Part shown: piece by piece, positions 46,261 to 57,168 of the stretch
Layout of the letters: the number at the start of each line of letters is the position of its first letter
Position numbering within the stretch: position 1 is the first letter of the stretch
Assembly: GCA_007258455.2 (NCBI GenBank)
Contig: VDFB02270651.1
Location: 494,768,320-494,832,319, forward strand
DNA length: 64,000 bases
Direction of reading: 5' to 3'
Source of the DNA: Sequoia sempervirens
Lineage: Eukaryota > Streptophyta > Pinopsida > Cupressales > Cupressaceae
The notes under the pieces: generated by a model
What the model was told of the DNA's origin: nothing
The model's input: only the letters and a program-made list of their open reading frames with translations
Databases searched by the model: none
Position numbers and translations under genes: made by a program

Positions 46261-46900
46261 TCACTCCTTGAAAGAGGATCATAAAATTTTCTTTGCAATT
46301 ACACTTGGTAATTCAAATTCCTTTCAAAAATTACAACCCTAAGCCTTTACAATGCACACCTCCTATGAATTTTTCTTAAGATCTTACAATACAACATGCT
46401 TATTTATGATAATGGACTAATTGCAATTCACATTCAAAAGGCATGCTAAATTACCATTATTATTCCCTCATTTAGTGCTAATTCACCTAATAGGGAATCA
46501 TTGGCATCCCATGTACAGAAAATTCCTCATAATTTGCTTACAAACATGATCAAATTTTCTTCAATTCTATGAGAATACCTGGAATTTTGTAGCAACTGCC
46601 TAGCTTTTTTCTTTAAATCTGCAAATTTGGGGCTTTGATGTATTCTTTATCAAGTTCTTTAGTCAGAGTCACCACCTCCTATTACAGAGGATTAAACTTC
46701 AAATGGGATGAAGTTTTTTCAAAAATAAAACATGTCCGAGGTTTTCTTCCACAGCGGAGTTATTTTCAGATCCTTTGAACTTTGTTGCAATCAAATCTTC
46801 TACCAGATTCAAGAATTGATCAATATTTGAACAAGATGTTCAGAATTACCACACCATTTGACTCTGTGATACATGGATATGCATTTGGAGAAATGAAATA

Positions 46901-46918
46901 TCCCCGACAGATTCGCCA
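46901..46918 (-). other. Primer binding site of element F
   Basis: In element orientation, three bases after the LTR end CCAACA comes TGGCGAATCTGTCGGGGA. A TGG start and GGGGA end are typical of plant Gypsy primer sites. Which tRNA it matches cannot be settled by eye; an Arg-type site is possible. Confidence 0.65.
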
Positions 46919-46921
46919 TTC

Positions 46922-49900
46922 TGTTGGTGTTTTTTCCAGTACACCCTTAGAATTCTCTAAAGAGTAACCAAATCCTATAATCAAGAACCCTTAAGATGAA
47001 TGGCCAACGTAACGAGTAAAGGACTTTGAGGTTTCTACTCCTTCACTTCAAGCTCTGTGGGACCTAGGCAGGTGTTCCTAATTGTGTTCATTTTGATCTA
47101 TTTGATGGAGAACATTTCAATGCACAGATTAATTCCTATAATTTAAAAATAAACATAATCCACTAAAGATTTGGCTGATCTTTAAGTAAATAATCATTTA
47201 TTTACCAAGAACAAGGGAGTATTTCATGTACATACTTCCTAATTGATAGATTTTAAATGAATTGTATCCTCATTTTAAATCCATGGTCAAGAAAATCATT
47301 AGCACTATCAATTGTAAAAATTTCTAACAAACAAACTAGTGTCTCATCAATTGGGAAATGGAGTCAAACATGCAATAACTAGTAGTACACAAATTCTTTA
47401 ACTCTGATAATAATGAACTATTTTCACAATTCCTTGCAATCTGAAAACTCATGATTCCCGAAACATGACTTCTTATCAAATCCTTTGCAAATTCTCACAA
47501 ATCTGTAACCATATGCAAGAATCTAATTAACCCTTTGAGTTAAAGCGAAAATAAGGACACACATTCAATTGACATTTGAAGATGAACGACAATACCCTTG
47601 ATATTTTCATTTATGATTTGTAGAAACTTAAAACAGGAGAGTAAATGTTTCAGAGATAAGATTTGTTTTGATATCAGTAATTTGCATTAAACTAATTTAA
47701 GTTCATTACATATAAGATTCAAAACCAAGATGATTCTACTGTTCTATTAATTAGTTTTACAGTATATCCTTCTTGTACCTAACTTCTACCCAGACTATAT
47801 ACTAGACTCGAAATTTTAGACCTCCTATAATGAGCCTTGAAATCCCTTTTATAAGCTAAGGGAGCAACAAGCATCGGGCTCATTACAATTACATTTCACA
47901 GATATTTCATTTCAGAACAAATTCAATTTCATTTCAAATTTCCCATGAGGTCATCTGTAATCATTTACTAGGCACGAGGAAGCAAAATTCTGTAACCACC
48001 ACCAAAAGAAAATGTTGATGCCACCAAAATTTCCTTTAACTGCCAACTAGGCACTGCATTCCACATCCACATCAAACAAAAGTCTTCATAATATTAATCT
48101 TGGGCATTCTCATTCAACATGAAGATAAAAAACTAGCAGCATATGCAAAGAGCAGAGGAAAACCACCACAACAATTTATCATCACCACAAAAATCAAAAT
48201 CCCAGACACCATTCTCATTAACTGGAACCAAAACAAGCACCAACACCAAAGCCATGGTACACACACCCACTACACATCCTTGCAGGACGCGGGGAAGAGA
48301 CTTCCACTCCCTCCTCATCTTTATCTTTACCAGGCATAGAACCATCATGCCCACTTGCAGTCTTTACCGATATTGGTGGGACCGATAGTACTTCCACCCC
48401 CAAGGCCACTAGTTGATTCAGTATCATAAGATACCTCTGATAACTCAAGTATGTTTCAGTCGCACTGTCCGAAGGGCTGTTAGTGATGGCAATTGGGGAG
48501 TTTTGTCTTCCATAGGAACCTCGGCCATACCTTATTTTCCTTCACACTCCTTGTACAAACCATGTGGGCTCCTTACCTTTGGCCTCTACCATCTCTGTAG
48601 TCACAACCTGGTTTCTCAACCTACTAATGAATCTAGTAGGAAAAAATGAAGACTTCTCACTAGGGACCTTCTCCTTGCCCTTCTCCTTCAAATTTGGAAT
48701 CTATTTAGGTACATTTTGCTCATGTTATGGGACATTTCCATGAGGTTTTTGCACGTTGAACCTTGGGGACCTCCTCACTAGAAACACAGAAGCATCTGGC
48801 TTGCTCATCTTCTCTGCTAGACAACTTCATAGACTTTCACCAAGACACTCTTCACTCTCTAGACAAACTATGAAAATTGTAGCACTTGATTGTAATGGTG
48901 AAAATGACAACCATTCAATCCGTATTTATCAAGCAATTTTGATGGTATTTGATCATCAATTTTTACATCATACGCGTGAGCAAGTAATTAATCACTGGCG
49001 TTCATTTCATCACCGTTAATTATCCAGGTACTTGGAAATTTGTGTATCATTCTCAATGATGGCAGGGAATTAATTCCTTGCATGTACCAGGACCCATTTG
49101 ATCGATCCTGAACAACATACTCCATTAATGCTCACTGCTTGTAGAACAAAATGACTATTACATTCGCGTTTCTGATTTTTTGAATGTTGGTCGTCGATCC
49201 TTTGATGAGGTGGCAAATTGAATGATTCACAATGAGTCAACCAGGTTTGAATTCAGTGATTCCATCACTCACCAATCCTTGGCCAATGAGATGTGTCCAA
49301 GCTGGGAGCCACATCATTCATTTACGGGCCTCACATCTTGCTCTAGGTGGGTGGACAAATCCACGTGTCATGAGCTCATAGACCACATGGTTGTTAATAA
49401 GCCTTCCCCTTCTCCTTGCAATTGAGAGGGGTACGAGTGAGATTATTCCCAAAAATCAATCACTGCCATCAGATTACGTTGTCATACAACAAGCTCAATA
49501 GTGGAAACAAAGCCCCATCATCCGTATTAGGACATGCATCATTATCTCGCAAACCTCGCAGCTTTGAAAAAGTGAGTAGCTTAATCCAGCAAGCCAACGG
49601 GGAATGACTCAGATCAATTCTCGAGATCTAGTGGTTCCTCAACCTGCACATGGAACAAAGTTAGTTTTAAGGGCAGGGCCATTGCTAGGTCGATGAAAAT
49701 TGGACCCTTGGGAAGATGACTTAAATGTAATTCATTTGAAAAATATTACGGCCTGACTTTAGGAAATTTTGAAGACTGAAAGTGTGTGGGGTGACTGACA
49801 TCCTAGACAAAAGGGGTCAGTAATGACATGTATTCAAGGGATCAAATAATGACTTAAGTTACCGGTGACCGGCCATAGCAAGTCAACATAAAATTAAAAC

Positions 49901-50041
49901 ACTCAAAGGGTTTTAAGATAGATTGTTACACCAAGAAGGTTCACAAACCAAAACCCTAACCCCGACCTTGAACATAAAGCTCACAATCATGGTCAGATCA
50001 GGAAATGCTCAAAATCTACAAAAAATTTGGAGGCTCTATCA
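46922..50041 (-). repeat. 5' LTR of element F
   Basis: 3120 bp, almost the same length as the other copy, starting TGTTGGTGTTTTTTCC and ending GGAGGCTCTATCA. It is followed by TGTCT. Confidence 0.93.
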
Positions 50042-52100
50042 TGTCTTATTGAAAAAACTTTGGAACATAAGCTATGGCATATGTAACATGATTTAATTCA
50101 AGTTCAAAAGTTAACTAGGGTTGAAAAACCAATATAACAAAAATTTTGAATAATGATCCTTGAAAGGAACCTTTCCAAGTTACCCTTAATGATCAGTCCA
50201 TTATTGAAGAAATGGGAAGTGGGGCGATAACAAGCCATTTCATGACTATGTGAAAGGATTTGTAAAATAATACTAACCTATCTTGTCAAAGAAAACCTTA
50301 CTTTTCTTTGTTAAAAGTGGTGGCTTGAACTTCTTACAAGGATTCAAAACCAAGCTACAACGTTTTCCATACTTAAGTCAATAAGGACAAATCCTTTTTT
50401 GTAAATTATATAATGTTAAGTTGTAATAATTATCTTGTTTATTGATGTAATACCATAAGCATTTGTTGAAAAACTAATCTAAATTAAAAATAATAAAGGG
50501 CACTCCTAAATTCTTAGGAAATCAAGAACCTACAAAAGAAAATGAGGAGAAATCAAACCATCCAAAAAGAAAAAAAAACTTTAGTCATGCCTTGATTTCC
50601 ACTCTCCTAAATTAGAAATGTGTCTTGTCCCATTTCAAAGATATTGGGGGAATTTCCAAATATTAGGAGACTTCAAATGATGTTACAAGATATTTTTATA
50701 TAAATTTCAGGAAAATTGTTAAAAAAAATTATTAAATATTTCATATAATTACATTAATCATTGCTAAAAAATTAAAGAAAAGTAGATAATATATGTAATT
50801 TTGTAATTTTGATGTAAAGATTATTTTTTATGAATAATGTTTATATTATTATTTATAATATACTGTTATACATATTAAAAAAGATGGGCTGAAAAAATCA
50901 CACTCCAAATCTAAACTAAATTACATAAATTGAATTATATTTTAAAACAAAAAAATAATATACAATAGCGAAATTTAAAAAGATGAAGAAGATTCACTTA
51001 TGAATGCAAAGACTATAGTAAGAAAAGATAATATTAAGAAGGCTAAGATGCCATGTGCACAGAGGTATTATCAACTGGTTGAAATGGTAAAAGGAGGATG
51101 CTCCATAGTAGTAGCTTGTGCTAATGAACTATACACTATAAATATAAGACACACTAATTTTTTTGCAGTGATGCTTCTAAATTGTGAGAGAAACCTTGTA
51201 TGCTTCACATTCTTCCCCACAAAAACAGGGCCATAATGTTGCACAACATCAATGTATGAAAAACATAATAGAACACCACTAACACCAAAAACCCGTGAAC
51301 CCAATATAGGAAAGGAAAGACAAAGAACTAGTGCCAAACAAAATTTAAGGTATTTTATTTACAAAGCTGAAAATAAAACATCAAGTGTCAAGGTGATCTA
51401 TAGAAGCATTAAGATATGAAAGAGTGTAATAGAAGAGTAAAACTAAAAGAGCTCAGCTATTAAAAATTAAATTATCAAAATCATAACGTAGATTTGGTGA
51501 CAACAGTTAAGAATTTATTCTGGTGGACTTAGTGGTGAGATGGGCATTTACATGATTTATGAAATTCAAAGCCTACATGCTAAGATGCATTAAAACAATA
51601 TTGAAGAAAGCAAAATTACAGCTATTTTAAAGATTATCTAAATCATATCCTCATGCAGTTAGTCATAAAAAAATATTGCTTCTCTTTTCAGTGATCAAAT
51701 AAAAACAATTGAGCATGTGTTCCCCAGAGAAAACCAAGGTCCAAACATCTTTCCTGTAACATTAAAGAGTTATGATTCTTCACAGTATTAAACAGAAGAA
51801 TTTATGTGGACAAATAGAGACCCATTGAGATATCTCTAAAATTTCTTCATAATTGTTTCTATTGAAAGTTGGGATGCTTGGAAAGCATTATAAAGCCAGC
51901 CTGCTATGCTAACATCAAGAAGCTTTAGAATTATTCTAATCTCTTGCACAGCTCTTCATCTTAACAACAATTCTGCTTTACTCTGCCTGCAAGTAGTCAT
52001 ATGTGATCCCATTATTTCCCCCCTATCATTTATAAGAAACAAGATGAAAAATCTTATCTAACATGAATCTACTTGCTTGTAATATATCAAAATGCAAATT
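50042..52100. other. AT-rich sequence without recognised genes
   Basis: No feature that I can support. The short frames 51000-51236 (plus) and 51071-51337 (minus) overlap and neither resembles a known family. If 52423-53031 is a terminal exon, the right part of this stretch would be its 3' flank. Confidence 0.4.
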
Positions 52101-52108
52101 TCACCCAG

Positions 52109-52340
52109 GGTTCTAGGAAAATTCACCACCAACAATTTACTGTCAACAAATTCACTTCCAACAATTCATCATCCTGAAAAATTCATCTCGTAGAAAATTC
52201 ACCACCAGCAACTCATATCATATTACTGATGACGAATTTTCCATGAGATGAATTTGTCATGGCGATGAATTGTTGATGATGAATAGTTAGAAGTGAATTT
52301 GTTCACAGTGAATTGTTGGCGGTAAATTTGCCCGAAGCCA
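52109..52340. mobile_element. Foldback MITE with 8-bp target duplication
   Basis: An imperfect palindrome of about 232 bp. The left arm (GGAAAATTCACCACCAACAA, then AACAAATTCACTTCCAACAA, TTCATCATC and AATTCATCTC) returns in order on the opposite strand in the right arm. The centre is near 52215. The 8-bp direct repeat TCACCCAG flanks it at 52101-52108 and 52341-52348, consistent with a hAT-type insertion. It has no coding capacity. Confidence 0.8.
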
Positions 52341-52422
52341 TCACCCAGTATGTGCAATCAGTAGGAAATAAATATGTCCCTGCATTAGTCTTCAAGGGGC
52401 TCCCCACTATTCAATTAAGTTC

Positions 52423-53031
52423 TCAAGCTCTCCAATATTCAATCAAGTTCTCATGAATTTGATCATCAAATGAGAAGTCCAGATCACAACCATCGATCAT
52501 GTTCTCATGAGTTTGATCATCAAATGAGAAGTCCAGATCACAATTGAATCCATCCTTCTGCCAATCAGCTACATCTCCACAGACTTCATTAGAACTGCTG
52601 TTCACTACCAAAGGTGGCCCAAATAGTGCAAATGCATCATCATGAATTTCAATAGTTCCATGATCTGCTTGATTCACCCTGGTCTGTTGGTGAGTATGTG
52701 AACTTGGATTTAGTTTACTGAATCTATCTGCAATGAGTTGACCATCAGAATGCACATCAGTATTGTTGAAATTTCTGAATACACTACTGGGAGTGGGTTC
52801 ACCTTCCTCATATATGCGCTGAGAAACTGTCTGCACTGAAGGAAAAGCAGAAGTGCATTGAGAACCAAATTCATTTATTGTCATGGTTGCTGTAAAAATG
52901 CCTTCTGCGCTGCCATCTTGCGGATGCAAATGGTCCAACATCCCTGCTACTTCATTTATCTGCGCATTCTCATCCATGGTTACTTGTACTTTAGATCTGT
53001 AAGGGCAGTTATTTGCATGTGAATTCCTCAA
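52423..53031 (-). CDS. Unrecognised 202-residue frame, possible terminal exon of a host gene
   Basis: A minus-strand frame with more balanced base use than its surroundings and no resemblance to retrotransposon proteins. Residues include MDENAQINEVAGMLDHLHPQ and a Ser/Asn-rich middle. It ends in two near-identical 18-residue units (CDLDFSFDDQTHENMI and CDLDFSFDDQIHENLI) before EYWRA. A possible splice acceptor (TGCCCTTACAG) lies on the minus strand just before 52996, so the true exon may start there, leaving the upstream Met unused. Acidic aromatic repeats of this kind occur in plant transcription activators, but I cannot name a family. It may be the last exon of a gene or a captured gene fragment. 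Confidence 0.45.
   Translation of the reverse strand: MRNSHANNCPYRSKVQVTMDENAQINEVAGMLDHLHPQDGSAEGIFTATMTINEFGSQCTSAFPSVQTVSQRIYEEGEPTPSSVFRNFNNTDVHSDGQLIADRFSKLNPSSHTHQQTRVNQADHGTIEIHDDAFALFGPPLVVNSSSNEVCGDVADWQKDGFNCDLDFSFDDQTHENMIDGCDLDFSFDDQIHENLIEYWRA
52447..52554 (-). repeat. 54-bp tandem duplication in the 52423-53031 frame
   Basis: GTTCTCATGAATTTGATCAT at 52447 recurs as GTTCTCATGAGTTTGATCAT at 52501, followed by identical CAAATGAGAAGTCCAGATCA. The period is 54 bp, exactly 18 codons, so the frame is kept. Confidence 0.9.
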
Positions 53032-56000
53032 TTAACTCGTAACTGATTGGCCTGGTTTTTGGCTTATGGAGTAGCCTAGTTTTTAATGTCCTTTCTTTTT
53101 CCTTTCATTGCTTTAATCCATGAAAGCATGAAAAAAAGTCTTCAACGCATTTGTATTTTTAGGGATTACATCAGCGCTTTAGTATGTACCCATAAGAGAT
53201 AGAAAAGGACAGCAAAGCAATCGAGATTTGCCTATACACACCATTTGACCTCTTTGGAAGATTATACAAGTGAAGATTGTATAGTGGCCACAAAACATTG
53301 AACACAACACATAAATGGAAACAAAAGAGTATACACAATTTTGAATGTTTTGTATGGATAATGTGATAGCATTGCATAAGGAGAAGATAGAAGAAAATTC
53401 AATAGCATAGTGAGAGGTGGTTAAGAGCAGATAGTGTAGGAGAATGGCAGAGGTTTGGTTATGTCATGGTCATCGAAGTGTTTGATCGTAAGGATGTCAT
53501 ACAAGTTGATGAGTAGGGTGTAGAGTTTCAATTAGAATTAGTTATAGTTACTCTTAAGTATATTTACTTGACAATTTTGAGAGTAATCATAATATTACCA
53601 TCTATAATACTAAACTTTAAGACAATTTTAAGGTTCGTGAAAATTAAAGATGGAATGGTGGCACTAACACAAATGTCAATCATGAGCAAAGTTTTTTTAA
53701 TTATCCTATTGTTATGGAAGGGGACTAGTCATGCATCCTAACTTTGCACCCCTCAAACTCTTAAATGGTGAGTCAATTTTTGCAATAGCATGTCTTTGAA
53801 GGTAAATTAAGACCTTGTAACTATTGTTTGAAGTTTTGGGCATCAACAATGTAGCCACATCAATTAAGACTTCATTGATTTTTTTGAAAACATCCAAAAA
53901 AAGTTAGACCAAAACAAGTACATCAACGCATGTATTATCAATCTTTTTATGTGTTACCATTTGATTGGTTGTTTCTTTTCTCTTATGTGTGAAAATGAAT
54001 ACTTTTATCCATGTTTTAGTTACAATCATAATGGTTACTAGTGTTTTAACTTTACAAGTATTAAGTAAAATTCAAAAAAGAGAGCCCTTGCAATGCAACA
54101 CTATAGCAACTATTGGTGCGTGGGTAGCTATGGTAAAATAATTAAACAATAACAATCAAATAACTATACAAGGATTAAATTAGTTTGTGCCAAAAATTAT
54201 TTGAAGTAAAGCACTGAAATAAACTAAAATTAAATAAATAAAACAAGGGTAATTAGTTGGGATCGAATAAGTACAAAATATAGTTTAAGTTGCATTTTTG
54301 TCAATGCACAAGAAATTAGGGGTAGTCAAACGTATGATTGAGAATCTAAAATTTGATTATGTTGTTGTTTTGGATCACTTCTAGGATACATAGAAGTGAT
54401 CTACACAACTACAAAAGTGGTCTATGTAACTAAGGTTTTAACACAATCCCACAAATCTAAAAATCTATGCATTAAATTGATCTTTACAAACTTGAAAACT
54501 TGGCTCAAATGCTTGTGACCTACTCTATCTAACTGACAATGTTTAGAAGCACCTTTGGAGAGTTTTTTAAGCAAGGAACTATTCGCCCTTGGTCAAAACC
54601 CTAGATGGATCATGTAATGTCCCAAGCCAACACACTCAGAACAGAACTTGATGGATTTTTTTGAAACAGCATCGATAATGCAACAATGACATGTTGCACT
54701 TGAATGACAACGTGCACACAAATGTCGCAATGACACAACAACAAGAACAAGACAACCTCGTCATTGCATAAGCAAGATGGCAACAATAGAAGACTATCCA
54801 ATCTAGGATAAATCCTTCATGATGAACATATGAGAGAGAGAGAGGACAACACCTACACAACAATTGATTACCTAACCTTGATTGCATTCTCTTGCAACAC
54901 CATACTAGAATAGGATGAGGGAAACACAAACCTCCAATCCTTATTCAAGCACACTTAAACAACTCTAAATACAGAGACAAAACTTCACAAGAGGTTTCCT
55001 AACCAAGAGGCACAACTCACCACAAGAAGGAATGATGACAAGTCACTTCTAGACAATCTCACACATCCCAAGATATCTTGTTACAACACAACATATAAGA
55101 GGAAGAAATACTCCAAAACACCTTATGACCTATGAAGAATGTTGAGAACATTAAAAATACCAACTAAGAAGGTTTAACTTAGTGAACAACAAGGCTGCCT
55201 AGATGTAAGACTAGGTTTCCTAGCTATGAAATATGACTCTTATGCTCATTTTAAGCAACAAATAAAATAGTACCATATTTCTTTTAGCATTTAAACACCA
55301 TGGGAAATATAAGCATAAATATATCATGTTTGGTACCAACATCGATAGACACAAATGATTAAAATACTCTTTTCTTCTACAAGTTTACATCCATCTCCAA
55401 AGAGAGGTCCTTAAACATCAATATTATAATTTTATGAATAAACATCTAAATACATGAATTAAATTTGAGAGTTCATGATGTCATGTCATTCCTCAACCCA
55501 CAAACCTTTCCAATGCTACATTGGGAAAAGTCAACCCTTTGGGTCAGATTTTCCTTGGGCATTGGTTGATGATCATTTCATGCCAAAGACATGGATTTTT
55601 GAAAAGGTAAAAAAATTTCACACATTTTTGGTCATGCTCTCCATTGGGTTTGCATGTGTTTCTAATGTAGAGAGCTAAATAACAATAAAATTATTCAAAG
55701 AAATCAGATTTACAAAGCTCTCACAACTCACTAGTAACCACTTCATAGGAAAATAAATCCTCACACCAAATATAAATTTCTAGTTTACAACTTGCAACCA
55801 GTGGTTTCAAACTCAAATTAATTCTGGAAAATGAAATTACAATTAGTCCCAAATGAGCAATGGGCTGCAACAATCCCTTACATGACTCCAGGAAAATACA
55901 AAAATAAATGATTTATAGCAGCAAATCAATTCTACACAACAATTTCTCTCAACACCTGCAATTTAACAAAACTTCTTGCACAATTTCAATACAAAAAAAT

Positions 56001-57168
56001 CTGCAACAACTGGTGTTCTTCAAACCTCTATAAACAACCTCCAATTTGCAATAACACTCTTTAGAATCCTTCCTGAAGATAATCCACGCCTTCTTGTGCC
56101 TTCTATTATTTGGAAGAATTAACTTCAAAAATGAAATTCATTTTCAATAAAACAAACTCAAGCTTTCATGAAATGCAAATGAAATTTCATTTCGGTGAAT
56201 TTTGCTTCCATTCCAAAGGAATCTTCCAAAAATCCATGCCCAACTCTTGTATTTCTCCAAAATAATTAAAATGCATTAAAATATTGAATAAAATAATTCT
56301 TTCCAATTCCACAATCAGTTGTGAGTGGAAGCATGCTTTAATTGTTTTTCCCGCTTTCATGAAATAAAGGAAAAAGTTGATTTTCCCAAACTAGGCATCC
56401 ACTTCCACGTCCCCTATTTTTTAGGAATCTTGGAATTTAAAATTTGGAGTTACATAATAAATTGGAAGCCTCTCAAGACCCCTCACCCATACTTGCTTTT
56501 TCTAGCTTTTTGTTTTTAAAGCGTTTTCTCCACTTTCTCCCTTTATCCAGATTGCTCCAAATTTCAAATTTAACTTGCAACATGAAATGGCATCCAAATT
56601 CACAACAAAAATTATGAATTTCATTAAACAAACATGAAATTCAAGTCACACAAAAAATTGCAATTAATTAAAATAATAAATCTCTTTCTTAGGTGACACA
56701 GGATTGGCACTAAGCCATAGATGCTCCTGCATCAATTTCAATACAAATATATAAAAAATACCATGATGATGTTAAGCTCTCTCTTAGCTATCTAACCATA
56801 CAATTTTTTTCACATTTTGATTGTGTTAAGGTTTTCATCTTTAATTTCTTTTGTTAGTGTGTTTGTTTTTTTTTCAAAAACCAACATGTGGTATTTTGGG
56901 TATAGTTTTTACTTATTCATCAAATTTTGAATCAAATTACATTTTTAGAAACTAGACTCCATTCTACACATATTGAAAAAAACATTTTTGATTATTTTTC
57001 AAAAAAATTAGGAGGACCATGCTCAAATTTCTATTTTTTAGGATGTGTCCACTTCAAAAATTAGTAAAAAATAATATATTCATTAAAAATTAGTTGAAAA
57101 TCTTACATAAACTACATGGTTCTAGCTAATTTCTCACCAAAGTGATTCTTGAATTTCTAAAAAAAGTT
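53032..57168. other. AT-rich sequence without recognised genes
   Basis: Nothing I can support as a gene on either strand, only short unrelated open frames. It may include old unrecognised repeats. If 52423-53031 is an exon, its upstream exons would have to lie here or beyond; I could not identify any. Confidence 0.4.

Larger units (their letters stand above)
40009..50041 (-). mobile_element. Non-autonomous LTR element F with 3.12 kb LTRs (TR-GAG/LARD-like)
   Basis: A complete 10.03 kb element bounded by LTRs 40009-43125 and 46922-50041 with a perfect 5-bp duplication TGTCT (40004-40008 and 50042-50046). The internal region is only 3.8 kb. It carries, on the minus strand, a primer site, a Gypsy-type gag and a long acidic frame. 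No protease, reverse transcriptase, RNase H or integrase motif is visible. The LTRs are almost as long as the internal region. The element must have moved with proteins supplied by another Gypsy element. The TGTT...TATCA termini are intact in both LTRs. Confidence 0.92.

Noticed and set aside
51000..51337. Overlapping frames on both strands (78 and 88 residues)
   Set aside because: No motif or context on either strand; likely chance.
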